Of a DNA stretch of 64,000 bases, positions 31,301 through 40,218 are shown one piece after another. Source of the DNA: Asparagopsis taxiformis (lineage: Eukaryota > Rhodophyta > Florideophyceae > Bonnemaisoniales > Bonnemaisoniaceae); contig JALQPE010000541.1 of assembly GCA_030407315.1 (NCBI GenBank), forward strand, positions 17,217 to 81,216, written 5' to 3'. The notes beneath the pieces are model-generated. The model was not told where the DNA came from. It saw only the letters and a list, made by a program, of their open reading frames with translations, and ran no database searches. The stretch's first letter is position 1, and each line of letters opens with the position of its first letter. A program made the position numbers and the translations under genes.

Positions 31301-32483
31301 GGCTGTTGCGCAGTTGTGCAAATTGAAAGGGTTGTGGGGTTGTGTGGTTTGTTTGTGTTGTTCGATTGGTTGGTTTTGGTTGTGCGTTTGTTTGCCTGCG
31401 TCCCAAGTTTCGTTTTGTTGTTGTACGCTGTAGTATCGGCGTTCGGTCTGCACGTGCGCCATAGCTGCGGTGATTTTTAGCGGATTTGTATTGCTGGGAT
31501 TGTTTAGGCGTTTTGGAAGGTTGGCGTTTGCGTTTCGTGCCTCGCGTCGTTGGTGTGTTTAGGAAGTAGAGATTATTGTGACGTGGTGCTGTTGCGATTG
31601 TGATGGAATGGTGGGGAGGTTTTTGAGGGGTGGTGACGTAAGCTCGGTCTTGTTGGAAAAGAACGTCGTAGTTGTCAGCTAGTTGGCTGACTGAGACGAG
31701 ATTATATTCCGCTGCGGGCATGGTCACTGCGTGTGGGATAGGTATTGTATGTCTTTCAGAGATAGGTAAGTCAGCTGGGCCTTGGTGTGTGATGCGTGAG
31801 AGTGTGCCTGATGCTGTGATCGTGGACGAAGGTGCAGCTGCCATGGTGTCTTGGGGATATTTGAAGTGAGTAGGTGTTGCGCCAGAGTGGAGGATATATG
31901 ATGAACGAGAGTCATTGTTTACTGAGCTGGAAGGTGGAGATTGTGGGTATGATGTAGGAGGTGGATGGCTGAGTGGGGAGGGGGGAAGTTGGTATATTTC
32001 GGGTGGAGGGTGTATCGGTGGGATGTTAAGGTCATGTTGGGAGGATGTGTGTTGTGGTGAGTATGTGGCGGAGGACGGGGGATGGATTGGTGGGTAGTGA
32101 TGGTACGGGAGTGGGATGGCGGTTTGTGCTCGAGGTTGAGGAGGGTGAAGTAATTGTTTGTTGTTGGTCAACGACCGTTTCGTGTAGCATTCCGCTGTTG
32201 AGTGAGTGCGTGATCCGTGTAGTGTGCACCATGGGCCTCTGTATCCGTACGGAGGTGGGATATGTGTGTGTGGGTCAATGCGGTTTGGTGCTTGGTGATG
32301 AGTGCGTGTGCGCGTGTATCGGCCTGTTGTGTAGTTGTATGGTTTGTATGTGCTTGTATAAGGATGATTTGTAGTTGGGTAGAGGGGGATTGGTGGATGG
32401 GGAATAGTGGGAGGGGTGATTGGTAGGTGGGTGATTGTAGGGGTAGTGATTTCTGGAGCGGCCTTTTCGTGTTCAACCAACAT
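28233..32483 (-). CDS. Inner copia Gag(3')-Pol polyprotein, protease aspartate lost
   Basis: 1416 codons without a stop. Near the start is a variant zinc knuckle WCTLHGSRTHSTAEC (C86, H89, H94, C99; Cx2Hx4Hx4C). The protease motif reads YILHSGATPTH: the catalytic Asp of DSGA is His199 (codon CAC, 31887-31889). The integrase has HHWHIKLGHLH...CSGCALGK (HHCC), HTDICGP, TMDNAPEYF and ENALAERVNRTL (DDE). The reverse transcriptase has DLDSAFLH and the active site TVDDFLVIY near 29265. RNase H has AYTDSDFA, SQRQ-like SKRQRLIATSTWAAEYIA and ILTKAL. The ATG at 32483 follows the foreign insertion, so it is probably not the original start. Domain order PR-IN-RT-RH is diagnostic for copia. Confidence 0.92.
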   Translation of the reverse strand: MLVEHEKAAPEITTPTITHLPITPPTIPHPPIPLYPTTNHPYTSTYKPYNYTTGRYTRTRTHHQAPNRIDPHTHIPPPYGYRGPWCTLHGSRTHSTAECYTKRSLTNNKQLLHPPQPRAQTAIPLPYHHYPPIHPPSSATYSPQHTSSQHDLNIPPIHPPPEIYQLPPSPLSHPPPTSYPQSPPSSSVNNDSRSSYILHSGATPTHFKYPQDTMAAAPSSTITASGTLSRITHQGPADLPISERHTIPIPHAVTMPAAEYNLVSVSQLADNYDVLFQQDRAYVTTPQKPPHHSITIATAPRHNNLYFLNTPTTRGTKRKRQPSKTPKQSQQYKSAKNHRSYGARADRTPILQRTTTKRNLGRRQTNAQPKPTNRTTQTNHTTPQPFQFAQLRNSQQHPRPPQPKIAPKPPSKTYQPLSTKPTGQQHRQPQPNRPPKPPVPSISIPTVTPSRTTRPTLQPNNTRTTTAKGHTHTATPSQQNPHTQTPSPNIPRTITRVPTTQTYPPTKNSTTSTNQNTKAPRITTHALPLPTEILSQIDKDYHHWHIKLGHLHPHRIHILATKNLVKGLPTTLKEPPPKITCSGCALGKQASAPFKPRLRQAPLCAHVHTDICGPINPTSIHYNKHFATFLDEHSRFLQVHIAPQKNIAAAYIQQYISRIHTTTPLRVTDITMDNAPEYFTKPLQSFYAQEHITTHPTIPYTPQENALAERVNRTLMETVRTLLHTAKLPLTLWEYALHAAVDHHNHSPHNAHGKPPITVWTGQIPDVSTFLPFGQYGYTHDRKPRTKLDTRAQLMQYIGRMDTHHYYIYNPQEQTITRCRKTDFHIYNPNTDPTATVTTTPTAHHAKQAKAITHNTPECFSSPKTLAEARKAPDAQQWATSWNKELDSLEKRGTITYIPASEVPNGAKLLPVKIVLKTKTDAHGNPVTRKTRCNIRGDLQRPHEHFNPDELSSPVADRDAIRLSLALAAANNYSADHWDLDSAFLHETFADDKTLYIYQPQRFDGTYKYPGKVGKVTGNMYGARQACHIFTKGLSQHLKLHNFTRLSSDSCTYHLTSTKDPSQFLFCVITVDDFLVIYNNKTLCTKVKEHIQQKYTLKDLGPVSHILGWKVTRDATGITITQPAYIETISQKFGQTNAKPSDTPIVSDLLNAPTKDTKPLDTSQYNYNALIGCLRYLADSTRPDIAFITGYLGRYAQSPTTFHWKAGLRVIRYLSSTTNKGIHYNNTLQETLRAYTDSDFAACTTTRRSTSGTLVTYNQSPIAWQSKRQRLIATSTWAAEYIAAFHTAQHIMCVRNLLTDLQHNEKKPTTLHIDNAGALTTANTEHPTPKSKHIDVKYHYLKELIKHKHITLEYIPSTNNAADILTKALKPAQYKQKLELLRLSQPALRGDCRMIKASPQRNQRNPTSSDDQRITQ

Positions 32484-33147
32484 GTTGTATATTAGTTGTA
32501 GTTGTAGCAGGTAGAAAATCCGCTAGAGCGGCAAACCACCCGACAGGTGTCCCGAGCCTCGGTAGAGGAAGTGGTAGAGCAGATGAACCTTATAGGTACC
32601 CGGCGGGTAGTCTCGTGAGAGAGAAGGGATCGCTACCCGGAGGGGGTTGTGCGATTATAGCGCTCACGCGAGATGCGTATTAATGGAGCAAGATGACGTA
32701 ATCCGTCGAGCTGTTGGCTAACCCTAAGGTTTTCCCGGAGAGGGGTTGAACAATAGGTATGCGAACACTGTTCCTGTGGGTCGTAATTCCACTTGAGTTT
32801 ACGTTACTCTAGAAACCGTGCCTACTGGCTATTCCAGTGGCAGTTTTATACTAAGTCTACTGTAAGCTAGGGTTAGTGGTTAGGAATAAATATCCAGTTA
32901 GTGACCAATCAGAACCCAATTACTGGCGCTCGCCTACCCGCGAGGTCATTGCCAATAGGCTTACATTGTAATGTATGGCTGATCAGCCTAAGTTAAAATT
33001 TGCCCCTTGTGGGGTCTTGGCCGGGGCCGATAGGCCCGGGTGGGGTTATTTGTCAGCCTTAGCTGGTCCTAAGTATAGGAAACACGCCAGTTGGCTGGTG
33101 CCTTCTGATTGGCACATCCCGTAAGTGGGTACCCAATAGGGAAGCGA
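32484..33147. mobile_element. Insertion within the inner copia gag, probably a solo LTR
   Basis: About 0.65 kb with no coding potential separates the gag start (ending near LADRAV) from the zinc-knuckle region. On the minus strand it contains AGTATAAAACTGCC (TATA-like) and ends CTACAACTACAACTAATATA then CAACA, which looks like the 3' end of an LTR. I could not find a clean target duplication, so the edges are uncertain by tens of bases. Confidence 0.45.
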
Positions 33148-33789
33148 CACGGCTCGATCAGCGAGGACCGCCAGGCGGTACGACAGTAGTGATGGTCTGC
33201 GTCCTTGGTGAAAGTTGTGAAATTTCGCAATGTTACGTAGGAGAGGGGCCCATTCAGGTATGTGGTATAGGCCATCGATGACGAACTGTGCGGTGGTTTG
33301 TTCGTCGTCGATATTGGGGAAGGCGGACTGGAGCATGATGGATCGTAGCTCGTTGTGTTTGTCAATATAGTTTTGTATCGGCGTTCCCGGGCGGTATTTG
33401 AGTTCTGCTGCCTGTCTGCGTAGGTTCGCTTCGGAGTTCTGAGGTGGTATGGCTGATAGCTGGTCTTTGATGAACTGATATAAGTGAGGTGTGGGGCTGT
33501 TCAGCGTGTTCGGACTCAGGTTCTTGATTACGTCGGGAGAGATGTTTGGGAGTATGAGAAGGCGGGCAAGCGCGATCTTGTGGTGGTGTTTCTTGTGTTC
33601 GATGGGATCGGAGGGTTCTCCGGGCTGGGGGCCGTGGACATAGGGAATGAGGTCGTGGAGGGTGGCATGGCTGTCCACTGTGTGACACCATTGTATGAGG
33701 TTATGTTCCGTGAGGGAGGGTACGTGAAAGGAGGGGATAGGTTCGGGGGATGGGGTGGTGTGCGGGGTTGTGTTCGTGGGTTGTTCCAT
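33148..33789 (-). pseudogene. Inner copia gag, 5' part, truncated by insertion
   Basis: ATG at 33787-33789. Helical capsid-like domain of copia Gag with WCHTVDSHATLHDLI, LARLLILPNISPDVI and YIDKHNELRSIMLQ; the equivalent region of the outer element reads LILASLPKDIISRL and YIKEHDLIRSKM. Homology ends near residue 214 (ADRAV), after which the frame runs about 33 codons into the inserted sequence and stops at 33046. Separated from the zinc knuckle by the insertion, so the element cannot make full-length Gag-Pol from this copy. Confidence 0.75.
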
Positions 33790-34028
33790 GGTAGGGAGAG
33801 GGGATTCGGTATGGGTTTCAAGGAGAGTTTGTTGGTATAGATCGTAAGGGAGATTAGTGATGGTGAGGTGTCTGCGGCGGTTTGTGTTGTATCGCGCACA
33901 ACGCTTTGCGCGATCGGTGATGCGATCTTCGTCGATGGTGGGGTAACGCTGTGAGGTCGCCGTATTGGTGGAATGGTGGTCACGATAGGGTGGGTGGGTG
34001 GAGAGGATTGGTTAGCGCAGTGGTTGTT

Positions 34029-34040
34029 GGGCTCATAACC
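34029..34040 (-). promoter_or_regulatory. Primer-binding site of the inner copia (half-tRNA type)
   Basis: Next to the 5' LTR the minus strand reads GGTTATGAGCCC, complementary to GGGCTCATAACC, the anticodon arm of a methionine tRNA (CAT in the loop). Priming from an internal tRNA fragment is known for Drosophila copia. The outer element has a related site, GGTTATCGGCC, at 38873-38883. Confidence 0.7.
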
Positions 34041-34162
34041 TGTTGAAGATCCGGTATCGCATACCGTCGTTTACTTTGGGATGCGTCGCCGTTCCGACTT
34101 AAATACTATTATGAGCTGGATACTGTAAATGTGTTATTGTGTAATTCGTTGATCATCCGACA
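34041..34162 (-). repeat. Inner copia LTR, right copy (5' LTR), 122 bp
   Basis: Matches the left copy with one A/G difference, but lacks 49 bp between two direct repeats of TTGATCATCCGA. Followed by the target duplication ATAAT at 34163-34167. Confidence 0.85.
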
Positions 34163-34167
34163 ATAAT

Positions 34168-34488
34168 TCCTCTAGAAATTGCCTTCTACAGTGCTGTACT
34201 GTCAAGTTGATTAGTGGCTCTCCCCCATTAGGCTCGGACGTACCCCGGATGGAGATCGATGAGCTGAGCGATTATGCTGTTCGAGAAGGGATCTACATGG
34301 AAGGCTAGAAATGTAATGTTGAATAAATGGAGTACTTGCACTGATCTAAGATTGCTGTTATCCAGTGTAAAATTCGACCTTCAGACGAGCTTTACTTTGC
34401 AGTTGAAATGAAGGAAAACGGACAACTAGAACCCAATAAATTACTTTAATTTGAATATGTCAATTTATTGATTTTTCAATATAAATTC
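34168..34488. other. Outer copia, untranslated part between pol and 3' LTR
   Basis: Non-coding. The rest of the same untranslated stretch is at 27775-28134, on the other side of the nested element. Confidence 0.6.
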
Positions 34489-37400
34489 CTAGATTTCGAA
34501 AGTCTTTCGGTAGCTGTGGACGACTTTAGCATCCTGACACGCCCCCTGTCGCCAAGGGGCGGGGAGATCGATGAGCAGGGTGCTGGATGGTGTGTCGGGT
34601 ACGGGATTCTCTGGCGGGGTGGCTATGATATGTAGTTGGGTGGTTAGGTTGGTGAAGGCCCTGGTTGGCATCGGCTTTGTAAAAATATCCGCTAGCATCT
34701 GATTAGTTGGTAGGTAGTGCAGCGCGATGCGGCCTTGTGCTATGTTGTCAATGATGTGGTGAAACCTGATGTCGACGTATTTTCGTCGTTTCGTTGATGC
34801 GGTTTGTGTGGCGATCTGTAGCGCGGATTGGGAATCTGTGAATGTGGTGATAGGTTTGGAGCGAGGGATGAGGGATAGTTCTTGTAGCATGCCTGCGAGC
34901 CAATTGGTTTGGCGAGTGGTGTCAGAAGTCGCTATGATTTCGGCTTCGCAGGTGCTTAGAGCGACCAAAGATTGTCGCTGTGAACCCCAGCTGATGGGCG
35001 AACCATGTAACGTGTGGACAGATCCTGATATAGACTTTCTGGACGTGGGGTCGTTGGCGAAGTCTGCATCTGCGTAGGCTAACAGTGGGGTGTCATGCGG
35101 GTGGTTCGGGAATGAAATGCCATGTGTTGGCGTGTGCTTCAGGAAGCGAATAAGTCGTTTCAAATGTTTCCAATGCCGTTGTGTTGGCTTGTGGTTAGCT
35201 CTGGCGAGTGCGTTTGTGAAAAATTGTATATCTGGTCTTGTAGAGTCGGTGAGGTAGCGCAGTTCCCCAAGGATTTCGCGATATGGTGTGGAAATTGTTT
35301 CGTCTAGCTGTTCCTCCGTACTGGGAGGAGAGAGATCGATGCCATCTGAGTATAGGTTGCTGAGAGGTTTGGCGTCGGCCATGTTCAATTTGGCGACGAC
35401 GGATTGTATGATATGAGGCTGGGAGATGGTGATACCCAATTCGGAGTGGGTGATTTTCCAATTGAGGTATTGAGTTGGGGGTCCTAATCTTTTGATGGTG
35501 TATTTGCGAGCAAGCATTTTGTATAGTGCCGTAAGCAAGTTGGGGGATGAGGCGCACGCCAGAAAGTCGTCAATGGTTATGGCGATGATTGTGGTGCCGT
35601 GTTTGTTTGACCTTATGAATAAGCAAGGGTCGGATTTGGTTTGTGTGAAGCCGTTTGAAAGAAGGTATGTTCGTGCGCCGTCGCAGAATGTTTTGCCGCC
35701 TTGCCGTGTGCCGTATAAATTTTTGTCGAGGCGCCCAGTTGGTTCCGGGTGTTTGAAGGTGCCATCGAAAAGGGGGTGTTGGCGGATGAATACTGTCTTG
35801 TTGTGGTTGAAGTCTTCGTGCAAGTAGGCTGACGAGATGTCGAAATGCTCGGTGGGGAGCCTATTTGCGGATGCGTGACAAAGGAGGATGCGTATGGTGG
35901 CCTTGTCAGCTGTAAATGTGGCGGTGTCGTTTGAGTTGAAGTGCACGTCTGGAAGCATTAGGTCCCCGCGGACTGCGCAGCGCGCTTTGCGTTCGGTTAT
36001 GTTTCCGGCGCTGTCTCGTTTGTACCTGTATGCCATGGTGAGGGGTAAGGGTTTTGTGTGAGGGGGGACGAGGTGTGGGGGTGTCCATGTTATAATTTGC
36101 ATTTGGTCCAGTTTGTCGAGCTCGTCATTGTGTGCATGTTGCCAGAGGTGGGCGTCTGGATAGCGTTGCGCTTGTTTGAAGGTTTTGGGAGCTGGTGTAG
36201 TTGGGTTGATGGCTGATGGTATGAATTGTGCGTGCTGGTGAGGGCGGCGGGCGGATGTGCGGAAGGCTATGGAGGTTGTGGCGGATGGATCTTTATCCTT
36301 GTGGTAAGGGCGAAAGTCTAGTGCAGAGATGTGCATAGATTGGTTGGTGTCTGTGTTGAGAGCCATGATTGTGTGTTGATCCATGCCGTGGAGGTATCGT
36401 ATGGGAATGCCTCTGTTGTCGAGTTTGGATTTGGGTGCCAGGTTCGGTGTGTACCCGAGTTGACTGAATGCAAAAAGTCTTTGGATCTTGGGTTTGTGGC
36501 CGTGCCATACGGTGTACGGAATTTGGTTTGTGACGCTATGGAGGGTGATGTTTCGTTTGAAGACTGCGTCGTGTAGGGCGTCTTCCCAGTGTACTGCGTG
36601 GAGGCCGCTGTGGAGCAAATTGGCGCGGACGGCGTCCATGAGCGTGCCATTGATGCGTTCGGCTATGCTGTTGTGTTGTGGGGTGTGGGGTACCGTGCGG
36701 ATGTGTGTAATTCCGCGGTGGGCGAGCTCGTTCTGGAGCGTGGATGAAAGGTATTCTTTGGCGTTGTCCGATCTGAACTAGGACGGATAATTGTTGTGCA
36801 AGGTGCGAATATGTTCCATGACCTGGATGGTGATGCGCGGTATGGCCGATCTGTCGGGTGTACAATGGATGATGATGTAGCGGGATTTGGTGTCGATGAA
36901 GGTGACGAAGTACTTGTTGCCTTGTCTGGAAACGGGGTGAATTGGGCCGCATACGTCCGAGGAGATGTGTTTGCCCGTTTGGTGTTTGTGGTCAGCGGGA
37001 TGGTGAGGGGCAGTTTTCAGTTTGGCGAGTGTGCATGCGCTGCATGTAATGTCTGCTGCTGGTTCGTCTGCGTGTGGTGCAAGGGCAGGAAGCATGGAAT
37101 GTTTGCACATTTTACGGATGGTGGCTGGGTTGGCGTGGGACATTTGGAGATGAAGATTATGACCGGGGTCAGGTGGGGTTAGTTTTCCTGTGATGTCGAT
37201 TTCTGTTGTTGGTTCCATTGTGTTTTCGTGGCGAGATGTAGTGATGGGAGTCTGATCGGCGCGGTCGTCCGTGTGGGAGTGATGGAATTGGGGTGGTAGT
37301 GGTTTGGGAGGGGTTTGTGCTGATGCACTGGGAGCGGTGTAAGTGGTTTTGTAGATGGAGGGGGTTCGGCGAGGTTTGGGTTTTGGTGGGGTGTGTGAAC

Positions 37401-38826
37401 GGGGAGACTGGCGCCAAGGTTTTTGGTGGTCTAGCAGCTTAGTTTTGGTACGTGTATTTTGGGATGGGGCGGATGGGTGAGGAGGTGTTTGCATACGACG
37501 ACGTGGTCGTGTTGACGAAGTGGTTGACGTTGTTGGGGCTGGGGATGGAGCAGTACGAGCGGATGTCGGCGGTTTGGTTGATGAGCGTGTGGAATTCGTG
37601 GTAGTGTGTAGGCATCGTGGTTTGGATGGGGAAGGAATTGATGGTTTACTGTCAAGCACGTATGCGCCGTTGTGGAATGATGCGATTTTGGTGCGGTTGG
37701 GTTGGTTGTGGCGGCGCAAAAGTGCCTCGTTACTTGTAAATGTCACGTCTCCGTGTCTGGTCGCAAGACTGTTGACGGAGATGAGATTCTGTTGGACGTC
37801 CGGTGCGACGATCGCGTCCGGGATGCGTAATGAGCCGCATTTAGTGGGTATCTTGATCGGTCCACGGTGGGTGATGCGATGTTGTCGGTTAGCGGCTGTT
37901 CTTGTAAACCATGGTTTCTTGACGGGCTTCATTCCGGGGTATGGGCGGCGGATATGGGAGGGAAAGGCACCGGAGTCCAAAATGAACTTACCATCGTAGC
38001 AAGAATCGTTGTCTTCGGTTGAGTTGGTGTCGTGTGGAGCTGCATCGCGAGGTTGGATGGCGTGCGCTCTGGAGTCGTGCGTGCGGGTCAGTTGCGCTCT
38101 GCATTCGCGGTTCGAATGATGCGGCGAGTGGTGGAGGGTGCACCATTTTCTGGAGGTTGGCGGCTTTTGCCACTGGGAATGGTGGCGTACATTGCGCGAG
38201 TATTGGCGATACGTTGTGGGTCGAGGTGTAGGGGGCTTGGTTGTCTTGTGTATCTGGATATTGGCGCTCGCGCTTCGTATTGCTGAGGTGAATTCCGCTA
38301 TGGTTGACGGTGGGTTGTGTGTGAAAATCGCGTATGTCATTTGGTAGTCGGGGTGGTTTCGGATGCCTTGGAGCATGAATTTTAGCGATGTAGACTCTTT
38401 GTCGATGAGCGGGTATCCGGCACGACGCATTTTGGAACGGATGAGGTCGTGCTCTTTGATGTACTTTTCGAGGTTGTCGCCGATGTTGAATGTGATGGAG
38501 CGTGCGGTGTCTTCGAGGAGGGAGTGGTCTACGGTTGTTAGCTCGGTTACAATGTTTTGGACTTGCTGTAAAAGGAGGTGTGGATGGAGCTTAAGGGATG
38601 CGGAGTCGAGGCGTGAGATGATGTCTTTGGGTAGGCTGGCTAGGATTAGGAGGGAGAGGCGGTCTTGGTTGCGTTTGAAAGCTGTGAATTCTGTAGGATC
38701 GGTGGGGGCGGTGGTGGCAGGGATAAGGTGGATTTCGAGGTTGAGATCCGAGGCTAGCACTTCCAGGGTGCGTTGCCAGTACTCGAAGTGTTCGATGTCG
38801 AGGGGAGGGAGGTAGGTGCGATCCAT
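34489..38826 (-). pseudogene. Outer copia Gag-Pol with one internal TAG
   Basis: One continuous frame of 1445 codons from ATG 38826 (MDRTYLPPLDIEHFEYW) to 34489, broken only by TAG at 36778-36780 (codon 683). Gag is helical with zinc knuckle WCTLHHSPHHSNREC. The protease motif is normal (FILDSGAFPSH). The integrase has MSHANPATIRKMC and CSACTLAK (zinc finger), SSDVCGP, and after the stop RSDNAKEYL and NSIAERINGTL. The reverse transcriptase has DISSAYLH and TIDDFLACA (near 35570). RNase H has AYADADFANDPTSRKS and SQRQSLVALSTCEAE. The stop falls between the first and second catalytic aspartates of integrase. It is most simply a disabling point mutation; programmed read-through is possible but unsupported. 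Confidence 0.88.
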
Positions 38827-38883
38827 TTGTGTTGAGGGGATTGGGGGCAATCGTGTGCAGTGGGCGTAAAAAGGCCGATAACC

Positions 38884-39014
38884 TGTTGGACTGTGGTAGC
38901 TCCTCGCCGACCTTCTCTTTCTTTTGTCTTTACTTGGCAATATATATCTATTCATTGAGCCTTGAGATCGCCGGCGGTGCGTATGACAGGCTGTCTTGTA
39001 TTAGCATCCTGACA
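38884..39014 (-). repeat. Outer copia LTR, right copy (5' LTR)
   Basis: 131 bp, TGTTGGAC...CCTGACA, followed by the target duplication TTTTG at 39015-39019. Confidence 0.9.
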
Positions 39015-39019
39015 TTTTG

Positions 39020-39490
39020 AAAACACACAAATTGAAAATTTTTATACGCTAGCGCAGTGCGTGTTTTCGTTTGCGTCAATCCTCCCGCGAAGACTGTTGT
39101 CGATTACGAGGGTACATCACCGCGCCCGCCCGTTGAGCGCTGCCGCTGCCGTCTTTCGCCCGCTCTGACCTCAACTTACAATTGCTTGGTTGCGGTCGCA
39201 AACTTGACAACGGGTATCGTCGCGGTCGTGATCGGCTTCACAGCTGTGTTCATGTGGAAGGGTGTTGAACTGGGCGACAGTTGGCGGCATTTGATTGCAC
39301 GAGACCAGTGCGGGAGGTAATGTTACATACGAGACACGTGCACGAGTTGATTTGCTACTAGCCACGGCGCCCGGTCCGCCTTCCGCGCATCCTCTCGATG
39401 GCGCCAGGTCGTGTATGACACTGTCGGCCGAAAGCGATACATTTGCAGTTTACACGCGTAGTGTAGCCGATAATTTGCTTCCAGGGGTGT
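39020..39490. repeat. Dispersed repeat, copy A (right part)
   Basis: Diverged but recognisable similarity to 42290-42670: the stretches GGCATTTGATTGCACGAGACCAG, then ACGAGACACGTGCACG, then GTATGACACTGTCGGCC each have counterparts in the same order there. The outer copia inserted within this repeat. No coding potential is seen. Confidence 0.45.
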
Positions 39491-40218
39491 CAAGTAGCCA
39501 ATGGTAGTGTAGTATTTCGACGGTATATGTACCGAATTTCAACACGTCGACGAACACCCCCGGGTTGTACTCTCTCTCATACACGACACTTGTCCAATCG
39601 TGTCATTGCATACGTTTTCATTCCAACTCGCCCATCCAACAACGTACCATTCTGCCAACAATGCGCCATTCCTGCACTGTTGTATCGTATCGCGATGAAA
39701 CCTCAAGTCGAAGAGTTCCAACTCTATACTCTAGGGCTCGGCAACCCCGAATCGCCAGCCCCTTTCCCTCCCTCCATTGCTCAGCAATAATTCCTCCTAC
39801 CAACCGCCGCACCAACGCACCCCGACCCATTCGCCTTCAAGGTTTCAACTCTTCGACTCGGCCATCCTCACACCACTCTCCGCTACAGATTCTCTCGCCT
39901 TTCTGTCCGTTTCATCCATCTAGCGTCCAAATTCACAACACACCTTCTCCCTGCCTATTTTCAACACACACTTGTCTAATCATTTGAAATTCCTGCAGCC
40001 TATCTAACCCCTTCAACTCCAATCCTGTCTCTGTCTCTTGCACATCTTCACGTCTACAAGCTCTTTAATCTATCCACTCCAACCGACCCGTGCCTCAAAC
40101 TCCCGCTAAACCTCTTGCTGAGCCTCCCTTTGCAACCCCCATATCTCCCACTTCGTTCGACCCGCCGATTACCCCGCTGCCCTCACATCTGCCTTTACTC
40201 CAATCGTCTCCAACTACG
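39491..40218. promoter_or_regulatory. Pyrimidine-rich region upstream of the P-loop/TIR gene
   Basis: No gene seen. The 400 bp before the ATG at 40219 are strongly C/T-rich on the plus strand (many CTCTC, CACACCA and TCCAACT runs). This resembles a promoter/leader region, although I find no clear TATA box. Confidence 0.35.

Larger units (their letters stand above)
28140..34162 (-). mobile_element. Inner Ty1/copia retrotransposon nested in the outer one
   Basis: LTRs at 28140-28310 and 34041-34162 are flanked by the perfect 5-bp duplication ATAAT (28135-28139 and 34163-34167). Leftward orientation, the same as its host element. It contains the 5' part of gag (33148-33789), a foreign insertion within gag (roughly 32484-33147), and the remaining gag-pol frame (28233-32483). 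LTRs are nearly identical apart from a 49-bp internal deletion in the right copy. Nesting shows it is younger than the outer element. Confidence 0.93.
27644..39014 (-). mobile_element. Outer Ty1/copia retrotransposon, carrying a nested copia
   Basis: LTRs of 131 bp at 27644-27774 and 38884-39014 (three differences by eye) are flanked by TTTTG at 27639-27643 and 39015-39019. Transcription is leftward. The 5' LTR is followed by GGTTATCGGCC (minus strand), a copia-type primer site. One long gag-pol frame (38826 down to 34489) carries a single internal TAG. Between the pol stop and the 3' LTR the element was later entered by a second copia (28140-34162); without it the outer element is about 5.3 kb. 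Confidence 0.93.

Noticed and set aside
29569..32374. Plus-strand Val/Gly/Cys-rich ORFs
   Set aside because: They are antisense shadows of the inner copia polyprotein, whose domains are all readable on the minus strand.
40090..40218. Upstream extension of the TIR protein
   Set aside because: The open frame begins at a GTG; the first ATG is at 40219, and the extension is pyrimidine-rich leader-like sequence.
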